Source of the DNA: Penium margaritaceum
Lineage: Eukaryota; Streptophyta; Zygnematophyceae; Desmidiales; Peniaceae
Length of the DNA: 30,833 bases
NCBI GenBank assembly: GCA_023375785.1
Contig: SZWC01025637.1
Span: 3,569-34,401 of the forward strand
Direction: 5' to 3'
Shown: piece by piece, positions 17,872 through 27,745 of the stretch
Position numbering within the stretch: position 1 is the first letter of the stretch
How the letters are laid out: each line of letters begins with the position of its first letter
The notes under the pieces: generated by a model
What the model was told of the DNA's origin: nothing
What the model saw: the letters and a program-made list of their open reading frames with translations, nothing else
The model's database searches: none
Position numbers and translations under genes: made by a program

Positions 17872-18270
17872 AAGGCGCAGTCGTGGGCCTCGTGGGCGCA
17901 GGCACATGCCTCGTAGGCGCAGGCGCAAGCCTTGTAGGCACAAGCACAGAGCTCGTAGGCGCACGCACGGGCGTGTAGGCGCAGGCGCGGGACTCGTAGT
18001 CACAGGAGCGGGCCTCAAAGGTGCACGTGCAGGCCTCGTAGGCGCAGGCTTGGGCCTAGAAGGCGCAAGCACGAGCCTCGTAGGCGTAGGCGCGGGCCTC
18101 GTGGGCGCAAGTGCACATTTTGTAGGTGCAAGCGTGGACCTCGCTGGCACAAGCACGGGCTTCGCAGGCGCAGACGCGGGCCTCGTTGGCGTAGGCGTGG
18201 GCCTTGTACGCGCGAGCACAGGCCTCATAGGCCCAGGCGCGGGCCTCGTAGGCGCAAGCACGTGCCCCTA
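17872..18270. repeat. Small 21-bp minisatellite block (about 18 units)
   Basis: Units of 21 bases with the core gcctcgtaggcg followed by a caggcgcgg-like tail, variably diverged. It is the same family and orientation as the large block at 27746-30708. Open frames here (Gly-Leu-Val repeats on +, Ala-Pro-Thr-Arg-Pro repeats on -) follow from a unit length divisible by three. Confidence 0.9.
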
Positions 18271-18530
18271 GGTGCTGTTGGCTGTGAGTGCCGGACATGC
18301 AAGTGACCTCTTGACTCCATCCATTCACACACACCATCAGTGCAGGTGACTAAGCTGATATGAAGCTCAAGGCGCACGCGTTGCGGGCCACGCATCATTG
18401 GCCTATCAGCCGGGTGCAAGATTGACGCAAGCTCTTTCATGCTCATTCTCATTTGAGAGCATATTTTTTGTATTCGGCATGTGGTGATTAGCTTGCACTT
18501 GGCTACAACATGAGAGAAATGTGTGGGAGA
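18271..18530. other. Host spacer left of element C
   Basis: Unique sequence with no gene seen. Its last bases, ggaga (18526-18530), nearly match ggagg just right of element C (27345-27349), a possible 5-bp target-site duplication with one change. Confidence 0.5.
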
Positions 18531-19390
18531 AAATGGAAACTATACTAGAGCGCAGGTTGGGGCAATGGCGGTGTTGATGCAACATGCGGGCTTCTACCCA
18601 AGTTGCTTAGTCAGCTGCCCCCTCAGTCTGCTGCTCTAGAGTCAAAGTCTGAGTGCTCTGGATTTGTTACTCAGAAACGCGTGCGCCAGTGTTAGCATCA
18701 GAAAGTAGTTGAAAACTGGAAGTAACTGATTAGGAGTGAAGAATGAACAACAATGGGAGACCCCTCAAAGTTCTAGCTCCCCCCCACTAGTGTAGAACTT
18801 GTTTCTCAGCTAACCAGCCAATAAGGAAATAGTCCTAGATCTATTTTCTGGCAAGTAGGGTTTTCTCGGTGAGCCCTGCCAGATGCTCGACAGCCCGAGA
18901 CCCCGGCGTTGTCCGTTGTGCCATACCATAATACTGGACCATACAATAATACCGACGCTGCAAACGCTGTCGTGCGGTCAGAATCAGCTAGAAAAATAGT
19001 AACAACGAGTTATGACTGCCCGAACCCAGGCAGTGCCTACGGCGGTCCATGATGTCAAACAGTGACACGCAGCAAGAGACATGGGCCCTAGGCAGAGGAC
19101 GATGTTGTAGACGCAATGGCACAGTCAGAACTAGCGTTGGGTGCATGCACATAGCATCTGCGGTGGCAGTGACCGTCGGCGGCCCGACCACCGAGGAGGC
19201 CTGCTGATGGAGCTGAGCACGTCGCAAGAGGGAGGAAGCTCCAGCGAACTGCGAGTAGGCCTCAGCGTGGGTCGGCTCCACCAGACGACACTCCACCAGC
19301 GTCGAGTCTCGTCGTCAGTCATCTGCATGCCAATGTACACAAGCCGGGAGGACAGAGCAGAGAACAGTGTGAGATGCGCAAAAACCAACA
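18531..19390 (-). repeat. 3' LTR of element C
   Basis: On the minus strand it begins TGTTGG at 19390, directly after the polypurine tract, and ends at 18531. The hairpin segment seen in the 5' copy is present but mutated (about 18820-18915). Confidence 0.9.
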
Positions 19391-19397
19391 CTCCCCC
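19391..19397 (-). other. Polypurine tract of C
   Basis: GGGGGAG on the minus strand, in the same gagtcatgggggag... context as A and B, adjoining the 3' LTR. Confidence 0.88.
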
Positions 19398-19451
19398 ATG
19401 ACTCATAGGCGTAGTGCACATGTGTGGGCAGAGACACAATCAAGAACCAGA

Positions 19452-19458
19452 CTCCCCC
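19452..19458 (-). other. Second polypurine tract of C
   Basis: GGGGGAG on the minus strand within ttgggggagtctg, 61 bases upstream of the LTR-adjacent tract, as in B. Confidence 0.55.
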
Positions 19459-19497
19459 AAGGAACACAGAGACGCAGGCAGGGACAATGAGAGCCAC

Positions 19498-19986
19498 TCA
19501 CGGACGCACGCCAACCGAAGTCACATCTTTGTTGAACGAGTCGCGTTTCAATGCCTTGGTCAAGAAGTCAGCGAGCTGCCATGCTGTCTCAACCCACATA
19601 ATGCAGACACTGCCCTCATGCAACAACGAACGCACATAGTGATACTCAACGTTGATGTGCTTTGTGCGTGTGTGATGCACGCTGTCATTGTCGGCGATGT
19701 CCATGGCGCTCTCATTGTTAAAATGCAACGTGATGGATGCGACGGACTAACGCAACTCGGACAACCGACGACGCAACCACACACTCTCGCACGTGCCTGA
19801 GCCAAGGGCCACATACTCAGCCTCAGGAGTGCTGCGTGCAATGCACCCCTGCTTGCCACTACGCCAGGACACAGCCGTGCCACCGATCAGAAAGATCCAG
19901 CTTGTGCGACTCTTACCGTCTGGACTGCCGACCCAGTCACTGTCGGTGTAGCCCACCGTGACGACAGATGACTGGCGACGGAACAT
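19498..19986 (-). pseudogene. Element C RNase H domain, catalytic Asp lost
   Basis: ATG 19986 follows the shared TGA (19993-19995). YTDSDWVGS and the EAEYVALGS region are recognisable. A TAG at 19747-19749 replaces the Gln of LRQS in B. The next motif reads LHFNNES where B has LHCDNES, so a catalytic Asp is Asn (19717-19719), a G-to-A type change. HTRTKHINVEYHYVR and ADFLTKALKRDSF follow, and the frame ends at 19498. The domain cannot be active as it stands. Confidence 0.85.
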
Positions 19987-19992
19987 GAGACC

Positions 19993-22177
19993 TCACCAAG
20001 GAGTCGATACGACATAGCGCAGTACTCGGATCGCGGCCTCGAAGTGGAGGTGACACGGCTCCTGAGAAAACTGAGCGAGGAGGTTGACGGCGAACACGAT
20101 ATCTGGGCGCGTCGTCGTTGCCAGGAATATCAGTGACCCAATGATTCGCAGATAAGTGGTCACATCAACTGGCTCCCCCACAACGGCTGGGTCAGGACTC
20201 TTCAGCTTTACTTGGCCATCAGGTGACATGGATGAAGATGAGGTGGGCAAAAAGGGTAGCGAAGCGAGTGGACAGGGTCTGCATATAGGCAGCCTGGTTG
20301 ACGTGCATGATGCCTTGGGAGCGATCATGTTCGAGCTCCATGCCCAGGAAGACTCACACAGACTCGAGATCCTTCATCTGGTAGGCGGTGTGCAACAGGT
20401 CCTTGACACACTGGACGACAGCCATGTGAAGCGACGTAATAAGGAGATCGTCGACGTAGACCAGGACAGCGGCGAGGATCTGGCCTCGCGGGCTGACGAA
20501 CAATGCTGGGTCAGCGGTACTGCGCTGAAGGCCGCCGCGAAGGAGCGTGCTGCTGATCTCCTGGTTCCAGCATTGAGGCGATTTCTTCAGGCCGTAGAGG
20601 GCCTTCCGCTGCCGCTAGACTCTCCCAGTGTTTTCGTCGAAGCCTGGAGGCTGTACCATGTAGAGCTCCTCACCCTCCAGCGAACCGTGGAGGAAGGCGT
20701 TGCTCACGTCCATCTGATGCAGCTCCCACCCATGCTGGGCAACCAGACTGAAGAGTGCCCGGCTCGTGGAGAATTGGCCAACTGGGGAAAAGATCTGGTC
20801 GTAATCGACCCTAGGGACCTGAGTAAACCCCTTGGCTGTGAGGCGGGCCTCGTACTTGTCCAAGGACCCGTCGGGCTTCTATTTGCGCCGAAAGACCCAC
20901 TTGGCACCGATGGCCTTCCGTCCTGGAGGGAGGTCGATGAGGTCATACACGTGGTGCTGTCGGATAGCAACGAGCTCGTCAGTCCAGGCAGCATCTCAAT
21001 GTGCAGCCTCAAGAGAGGCTTGAGCCTCGCGCAGGGTGGCTGGATCCTCCAAGCATTCTCTGGAGCAGATGGAGAGAGCGTGAGCATCTCGAGCTCCAGG
21101 AGGGATGCGTGCGAGTACAGCCATGACAACATGCCGATGCTCGTGATGAAGCATGGCGTACCCCAGTGTAGAGCCAGGGTGAAGGTCTGCAATGATAGCC
21201 AAAGTGGTCAGGCCGAGAGCCTTGGTGCCAGGGTCCCCACTCACGACCGTAGGAGTGGAAGAGTTACGTGGAGCGACAGGGGGCCGAGATGCCACAGGGT
21301 GAGGTACTGGGGTTTGCGCGCTCACAGACGGCCTGGGTCGGAAGCTGCTGCCTGGGCCACGCGTGTAGCGTGGTTGGACAGGAGATGGCACCGAGTCTGA
21401 CGGGCCAGTGGAGGCGGACGGGGCTGCTGGGCCGAAGGACCTAGTGGACGTGACTGGGGCTACTGGCCCGGAGGGGCCAGCAGACGCGCCTGGGGCCGCC
21501 GGCCCGGTGGGGCCAGCAGGCGCAACTGGGGCGGCTGGCCCGGAGGGGCGAGCGGACGTGACCGTGGCCGCCGGCTTGGACGGGCCAGCGGGCACGACTG
21601 GGGCGGCTGGCCCGGAGGGACCAGTGGATGTGACTGGGGCGGCTGGCCCGGTGGGAGCACTGGACACGACGGGGACTGCCGGCCCGAAAGGGCCAGCTGG
21701 CGCATCTAGGGCTACCGGCCCGGAGCGACCAGCGGGAGCGTCTGGGGATGCCGGCGTGGACGGACCAGCGGACGCGTCTAGGGCTGCCGACCCGGAGGGA
21801 CATGCGACTGGGACGGATTGCCCGGAGGTGCCAGCGGGCGTGACTAGGGCTGCTGGCTCGAGGGGGCCAGCGGGCACGACAGGGGTAGCTGGCTCGGAGG
21901 GACTAAGTGATGTGCCACCCGGAAGCGGCAGGACGGAGGACGGACTCACCACTCCCCCACGCGGCGGGAGGGATACCGACGAGCCGGAGCGAACGAGATC
22001 GCACGGAAACAGCTCCTCAAAGAAGATGGCATCGTGGGACTCGATGATGCAGTGTCGGGAGGGATCCCTGAAGTGCCAGGCCTTGGACTGACGAGAGACA
22101 CTGAGAAAGGTGCAAGGATGCCCGCAAGGGGCGAGCTTACAACCCTGCTGCGGGGCGGGCAGCCACACAATGGCCAC
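19993..22177 (-). pseudogene. Element C integrase tail, linker and reverse transcriptase (broken)
   Basis: From 22177 the frame is open to 20996 and codes the integrase C-terminal end, about 14 Pro/Gly/Ala repeat units and the start of RT. Stops then follow at TGA 20996 (Trp in B), TAG 20879 (Trp), TAG 20615 (Trp) and TGA 20354 (Arg), and a frame change comes before 20250. QMDVSNAFLHG and the YVDD active site (20447-20458) are still present. TGA 19993 ends the RT side and is shared with B. All nonsense changes with a counterpart are transitions. Confidence 0.85.
21396..21912 (-). repeat. 36-bp tandem array in the C polyprotein
   Basis: About 14 units of 36 bases, coding 12-residue Ala/Pro/Val/Gly/Ser repeats on the minus strand. 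It is the counterpart of 14272-14907 in B. It is still free of stops although the flanking coding DNA has several. Confidence 0.85.
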
Positions 22178-23601
22178 GCAACCCCAGACGCGAGCAGGGC
22201 GGACGTCGACTCATTGACCGCACCAGTGCTGGTACGGTGTGGACTGGCAGGGAAGGGGTCCGTGAGGAATTCGGTTCAAGACCCATGTCATGTACGCCAT
22301 TGCTTCACAGTAGAAGCCATCGGAAAGACCAGAATCAACCCGCATGGTGCGGACGACATTGGCCATGGAACAGTTCCACCTCTTGGAGACATCGTTCTAG
22401 GCGGGCGTGTAGGGCGCGGACGTCTTGTGGTGGATACTATGGGAGGCAAGGAACGTCGTGGTCTCGCCCATGTACTCACCACCACGATCGGAGTGAAAGC
22501 GGTGAAGAGGTCAACCGCACTCGCGCTCCGCAAGGACAATCCAGTCCTGAATGGCATGAGCGATATTGCTCTTTCGTCGAAGGAAGAAGACCCAGCGGTA
22601 GCGAGAGTAGCCGTCAGTAAGGGTGAGGACGTAGCGGCCATACTCTCCGACGGACTCGGTGGGGAAAGGATCCATGACGTCGGAATGGACCAGGTCGAGA
22701 GGGGCGGACACACGGGAGGAAGACAAAGGGTATGTGGACCGGTGCATTTTTCCTTGAGCGCAATCAACGCACTCTGTGGAGCATGGAAAAGGGAAAGTCT
22801 CAGGGTCAAGGCCCTTTCCCGGCTGGGTGCGGAGCATGCTGTCGACTGCAGTAGAGTGGACGTGGCAAAGGCGGCGGTGTAAGAGACGGGTGTGCTGCGG
22901 AGAAAGCGTGTTGGTGACAAGCACATGGCCTGCGGTGGCCGACGAGGAGGCGACAGAAGGAGAGGAAGACAGACGAGGCACGTGCCACAGGTTGCCACTG
23001 GCGGTGGCGTGGAGAACGACAAGACCGGACGGACGCAACGACAGAGTGCCAACACCATGCGCGTGTACAACGTCCATGCTCATGCCGTAAAGGGCAGTAA
23101 CAGACAGGAGGCTGAGCTCAAGACCAGGGACAAAAAGGACATCAGTCAAAAAGACATCTCCGACTGGACCACGGAAACAAACGACACCAATGCCGCGAAC
23201 AGGTAACACCTGGCCGGAGCCCGTCCGGACACCGGAGACATCGCCAACAGGACCAAGCATACTAAAGGCCTTGCGAGAGGCCGTCATGTGATGTGTGGCC
23301 CCGGAGTCGATGATCCATGTCTCGGCCAGGTCCTGGACCGAAGTCGCCAGATCGGTAACAGTCACATGGCAGCAAGCAAGAGACGCAGATGCGGTGGAAG
23401 GGGGCGCAAACCGAGAATGCCAATCATCAAGCCATGCAACGTCGTCACGGAGGGGGACAGGGGAGACACCGGGGAACGGCGAGACAGACGAGGAGGCAGG
23501 ACACGACGGTAGCTCAGTCGCAGTCATGCAGGGTGAGGGGCTCAAGTAGGAGATGACGTAACTCGCATTTCCCTGGGGGGAGGGTGAGGCATGCCGAGCT
23601 A
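22178..23601 (-). pseudogene. Element C protease-integrase (broken, catalytic Glu lost)
   Basis: After a TAG at 23599-23601 and a one-base deletion in the C-run near 23575, the frame is open from 23545 to TGA 22511. It contains protease DSGATHHMT (Asp 23306-23308), the integrase zinc site, and Asp 22679 and Asp 22487 with 64-residue spacing. At the DD35E Glu position the codon is AAG (Lys, 22382-22384). TAG 22397 (Gln) and TGA 22211 (Arg) follow. Integrase activity is not expected. Confidence 0.87.
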
Positions 23602-25118
23602 GAGCGTAATAAACTGCTCCAGCTGTCGCTCACGCGTAGACGGCCCGGGAGTGTAGACAGAGTGCGGGGTGACGGCGGTGGAGCACGGATAGAAGGAAGA
23701 TTGCCCCGGTGAATGGAACGGCGGTGCCGACAACTGCGGATGATATTGCTGAGGAGCTGGTGTTTACGGGATTGGGGTTTTGGTCCGAGGAGTGGAGCTG
23801 CTGGATGGGGTCGAGGCGTCAGAGGCGGCGACAGTGACGGTGGCGGAGGCGAGACGGTGCTCTTGCTGGCGACGCATGGTGGCGATGACGTGAGCCTCGT
23901 CCAATGGTAGCGGGCACGTGTACCACACGTGTCCTGGCTTGCCACAGTTGTGGCAGACCGATCCAGTGCCACCAGACCCAGTCGACTGCTGATGCTGTTG
24001 TTGCTGCTGAACCTTGCCCTTTTTTCTCTGACGCTTCTTCTTTCTCGGCGACGAGGAGCTGGTGGAAGTCGCTACTACAGGAGAGGCGACTGCCACGGAG
24101 ACGACGGTAGGTGAGGCGAGGGCCTTTGTGCGCTTGAGGTGGGACTCCAGACGAGCTTCCTCAATCCTGAGGAAGAGCTTGTATGCCCGGGGGATGAGGG
24201 TGCCCTGAGCTGCCATGGTAGAGAGAGTAGTGGACTAAGTCATCCGCGAATGCGTCGGTGGCACCGCGCTTGATGTTGAGGAGCATGGCGAGAGGGGGTG
24301 GAGCAGAGGTGCCTAGGCGAGGGAGGATCTCCTTAGCCCGCTACCAGCAGGCAATGATTGTCTCAGTCTCCCCCATGTGCATCGAGTTGAACTTCCGCAG
24401 CAGACGGCTGGTCTCAGCCTCGATGGATAGACGATGGGGACGGGTGAGAACATGCCATGCGGCAGCGGGATCTGGTGTCTCGCCAGAGGTAAAGTCGCCG
24501 AGGAAGCACTCTAGGGCTAGACGGTACGCCGGAGGATCGACGGGGACGAGAGCGCGTGCGGCACGACCAGCGTCATACAGTTGGTCGGCCTGGGTGGAGT
24601 CATATGGAAGGGTGTAGTACGCCCACAAGCCCTCACCCTGTGCCCAGATGCGGAAGCTGAGCTCCCAGCTCCGGAACTGCTCGCCGGCCTGGAGCGGTGG
24701 GGGCAGCGTCTCAAATTCCTTGGGCTTGAGGTCGGCGCCCAGAGTGGGGCCAAGGATTGAGGTCACAGTTTGCCGCTGGCGTTGAGTCTGCAGCTGCGCA
24801 AGGTAATGCGTAGCTGCAGACACGACAAGTCTTGCGTGCCCAAGAGGGAGGAAAGGCGGCGGACCACTGGTGTGAGTCAGGGAGGCCGACGGCTGCATTG
24901 TTGCAAGCTGCTACGTCAGAGCTGCAAGCTGTTGCTGGATGGCGGCTAGGGGGTCGGAGGCATCGGCGACGGAGCCTATGGACTGTTGTTGCTACTGCTG
25001 CCACTACTGCTGTTGCTGCTACTACTGCTGTTGTAGTTACTGCAAGAAAAGGGGGGGTACCCCCACTGAGGGTCCCTCCAACGGAGGAGGACCCCTCCCT
25101 AGTGGGGCTGTTAGCCAT
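23602..25118 (-). pseudogene. Element C gag (broken)
   Basis: The start ATG at 25118 opens with MANSPTREGSSSVGG and TPPFL, like the B gag start. A frameshift separates this from the conserved gag core (24898-24341, with QTQRQRQTVTS and FRSWELSFRIWAQG). A TAG at 24341-24343 replaces a Gln, an indel of about 11 bases near 24200-24220 shifts the frame again, the CCHC knuckle CHNCGKPGHVWYTC lies at 23914-23955, and TAA 23764 stops the frame. The long Gln/Pro domain of B is much shorter here. Confidence 0.85.
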
Positions 25119-25174
25119 GGGTGTTGGTGCCCCCGTTTCTGTGTGCTTTATTGTTATTTTATGTACTACTGATG

Positions 25175-25340
25175 TCAGTAGTGACGTCAGTCTAGAATGG
25201 CTGACGTCAGCAACTGCTGCTTGCGTTAGCTGCTGTTTCTACTATTGTGGAGTTTCTTCCCCCCTCTCCTTTTCTAGTGCTGATGATGTCAGCAGTGACA
25301 TCAGCAGTGACGTGAGCCGAAGGCTAAAGACGTCAGCAGT
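25175..25340 (-). promoter_or_regulatory. Decayed TGACGTCA cluster in the C leader
   Basis: Intact TGACGTCA at 25182-25189 and 25202-25209, with several one- or two-base variants (tgatgtca, tgacatca, tgacgtga, agacgtca) up to 25340. The position matches the four-site cluster of B at 10261-10312. Confidence 0.5.
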
Positions 25341-25369
25341 GGTCGTTACTGGAGTCGTTGCTGTGTGGC

Positions 25370-26190
25370 TACAGCCACTACTACTGCTGCTGCTACTGCT
25401 GCCATTGCTGCTGCTGCTGATCTGCTGTTGCAGCTACTGCTGTTGCGCCTGTTGGTACAGCTGTGGTGGCTGCAGTTGCTTTAGATGTTGCAGCTGATGT
25501 TGCTGCTACAACAGCGTTGCAGCTGCTGTTGCTGCTGCTACTGTCGGTGCTGCTGCTGCTGCTGCTACTGCAGCTACTGTTGCTTCTGTTGCTGCTGCTG
25601 CTGCTACAGCAGCTGCTGCTGCTGCAGCAGCTGCTGCTACTGTAAAGCTACTGTTGACAGGGTGGGGGATTTTTTGTCTCTTCGTTCTTTTTGTTTTTTT
25701 TTTCTCTTTTTTCGCTCGTCTCAGCGATCTCAGTGCTCGCTACGACCAGCGAGCCATGAGTAGCGAGCTTGCTGCTCGCTACTGCTTGCTCGCTGCTTGC
25801 TACGAGCAACGAGCTCGCTGTCAGCAGCTAGCTGCTCGTTGTGAGCAGCGGGCTGCGGACAGCTGCAGCTGCTGCTGCTGATACTGTTGCTTGCAACTAC
25901 TACTACTCGCTTCTCCTGCTGTTGCTGCTCATTGCTGCTATTCGCTGCTACTGCTGCTTGCTGCTACTGCTGCTACTCGCTACTGATGTTGCTTGTTGTT
26001 GCTGTTGCTAATGCTGCTGTTGCTCGCTGCTACTGCTGCTGGTTGCTACTGCTGCCATTGTAGGCTTTTGTTGCTATGAGTTGTTGCGAGCTGCTGCTGC
26101 TACTGGCTACTGCTACGCACCACTGTTGCTGCCACTACTTGTTGCTACTGCAAGCTGTTGCTACTGTTGTAGGCTGCTGTTGCCAGCCAC
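25370..26190 (-). repeat. CAG/CTG low-complexity tract in the C leader
   Basis: gctgctgct runs on the plus strand, with a T-rich block (about 25660-25720) and an agcgagc/gctcgct mixed part (25730-25870), mirror the B tract at 9402-10260. Open frames are triplet by-products. Confidence 0.85.
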
Positions 26191-26281
26191 TCCACCTGGA
26201 TGACGTCCCCACGTGCCTCGTCACCAGTAAGCGCCTGATGTGGCCTGCCGCTCACCTCCTCGCGCCTAGCGTGGGGGTCAC

Positions 26282-26310
26282 TACTGCCGGAAAAAAAATC
26301 TGGCAGCATT
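26282..26310 (-). other. Leader hairpin 2 of C
   Basis: ctgccgga and tctggcag arms around an A-run, the decayed counterpart of B 9276-9299. Confidence 0.55.
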
Positions 26311-26363
26311 TCCCCTAGCCCAGTGGCCGTGGGAAAATTTATGACGCCGCCACTTGGCAGGTC

Positions 26364-26392
26364 AATGCTGTCGGAACAAATCCGGCAGCATT
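26364..26392 (-). other. Leader hairpin 1 of C
   Basis: aatgctgtcgga / tccggcagcatt arms with a 5-base loop and one non-pairing position, counterpart of B 9192-9220. Confidence 0.65.
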
Positions 26393-26476
26393 TCCCCTGC
26401 ATTGGCGCGTATGGGGGGGTCCGCCGGTGTAGTCAGGCACCTGTATTCCTGTCGTCTTCTGCTACTGCTATGCTCT

Positions 26477-26489
26477 GGCTCTGATACCA
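26477..26489 (-). other. Primer-binding site of C (initiator Met tRNA)
   Basis: TGGTATCAGAGCC on the minus strand, directly inside the 5' LTR, unchanged despite the age of the element. Confidence 0.92.
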
Positions 26490-27344
26490 AAATGGAAACT
26501 ATACTAGAGCGCAGGTTGGGGCAGTGGCAGTGTTAATGCAGCGTGCGGGCTTCCACTCAAGTTGCTTAGTCAGCTGCCCCCTCAGTCAGCTACTCTAGAG
26601 TCTAAGTCTGAGTGCTCTGGATTTGTTACTCAGAAACGTGCGCGCCAGTGTTAGCGTCAGAAAGCAGTTGAAAACTGGAAGTAACTGATTAGGAGTGAAG
26701 AATGAACAACAATGGGAGACCCCTCCAAGTTCTAGCTCCCCCCCACTAGTGTAGAACTTGTTACTCAGCTAACCGTCCAATCAGAAAATAGTCCTAGAAC
26801 TATTTTCTGGCAGGCAGGGTTTTCTCGGTGAGCCCTGCCAAACGCCCGACAGCCCAAAACCTGGGCGTTGTCCGTTTTGCCTGAAAACTGGACCATACCA
26901 TAATACCGACACTACAAACACAGTCGTGCGGTCAGAATCAGCTAGAAAAATGTTAGCAACGAGTTATGACTGCCTGAACCCAGGCAGTGCCTACGACGGT
27001 CCATGATGTCAAACAGTGACACGCAGCAAGAGACATAGGCCCTAGGCAGAGGGCGATGCTGTAGACACAATGGAACAGTCAGAACCAGCGTTGGGTGCAT
27101 GCAGACAGCATATGCGGTGGCAGTGACCGCCGGCGGCCCGACCGCCGAGGAGGCCTGCCGATGGAGCTGAGCACGTCGCCGGAGGGAGGAAGCTCAAGTG
27201 AACTGCGAGTAGGCCTTAGCGTGCGTCGGCTCCACCGGATGACACTCCAGCAGCGTCGAGTCTTGCCGTCAGTCAACTACGCGCCGATGTACGTAAGCCA
27301 GGAGGACACATCAGAGTACAATGAGAGATGCGCAAAAACCAACA
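26490..27344 (-). repeat. 5' LTR of element C (most complete LTR of the B/C family)
   Basis: On the minus strand it begins TGTTGG at 27344 and ends at 26490 before the primer-binding site. It holds three consecutive hairpins at 26783-26869 and a ggtattatggtatgg segment next to them. It is the best reference for what is missing in the two B LTRs. Confidence 0.92.
26783..26869 (-). other. Three adjoining hairpins in the C LTR
   Basis: Inverted repeats: agaaaatagt/actattttct (26783-26792 and 26799-26808), ggcaggg/ccctgcc (26813-26819 and 26833-26839), aacgccc/gggcgtt (26841-26847 and 26863-26869). They may form the structured R region or a 3'-end processing signal. Confidence 0.65.
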
Positions 27345-27745
27345 GGAGGTACATGCATCCACATACGCTCGTGGTCGATGTGGTTCTCTATGTGGTTGAC
27401 ATGCTTGCTTGGCTAGATTTGAATTTTAGAGCACCGCGTTGCTGATCCTATGGGGCCACACTCTCTGTCGTTCAAGAGTGAGAAAACACGACGGCTTTTT
27501 GCCGACTGGTTCGGTTCAACCCCAGGGTGGCGGCCGGGCCCCACTTCGAGCCACTTGAGTGGGTGGCCTGGTCAACCGGTTGCTTACAGCTGGCTAGCCT
27601 GTTACTCCCGTGACTCTTGTCTCTCGTTATCCCTCAATGTTTCTTCACCAAATCCTTTTTCTCCCGTCGCCATGGCTGCCTTGTGATCCTCACTAGCATG
27701 GTAGGGAGCTTGTGCCGGCATTCTGCCGCTACCTACAGGTGCATG
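27345..27745. other. Host spacer right of element C
   Basis: Unique sequence between the element and the large minisatellite. No gene or RNA that I can recognise. The first five bases, ggagg, may be the right copy of the target-site duplication. Confidence 0.5.

Larger units (their letters stand above)
25119..26476 (-). other. Leader of element C
   Basis: On the minus strand it repeats the order of the B leader: hairpins (26364-26392 and about 26282-26310), CAG/CTG tract, A-rich block (about 25660-25720 on the plus strand as T-runs), second triplet tract, TGACGTCA-type cluster, gag start. No gene is seen. Confidence 0.78.
18531..27344 (-). mobile_element. Element C: decayed Ty1/copia LTR retrotransposon, same family as B
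   Basis: On the minus strand it runs from the 5' LTR (27344-26490) through the primer-binding site (26489-26477), leader, gag-pol (25118-19498) and two polypurine tracts to the 3' LTR (19390-18531). The LTRs are clearly more different from each other than those of A or B (roughly 7-8% in the part I compared, mostly transitions), so it is the oldest copy. At least a dozen nonsense changes and several frameshifts break the polyprotein. Near-matching flanks ggaga/ggagg suggest that both ends are present. Confidence 0.92.

Noticed and set aside
17716..17916. Small membrane protein gene
   Set aside because: Only 66 codons, running into the minisatellite, with no recognisable family.
17872..18270. 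CRISPR array, from regularly repeated 21-base units
   Set aside because: There are no distinct spacers; whole units repeat head to tail with random divergence, and the setting is eukaryotic.
20156..21400. 414-codon plus-strand frame over element C
   Set aside because: It is antisense to the recognisable RT and linker of C and lacks any domain of its own.
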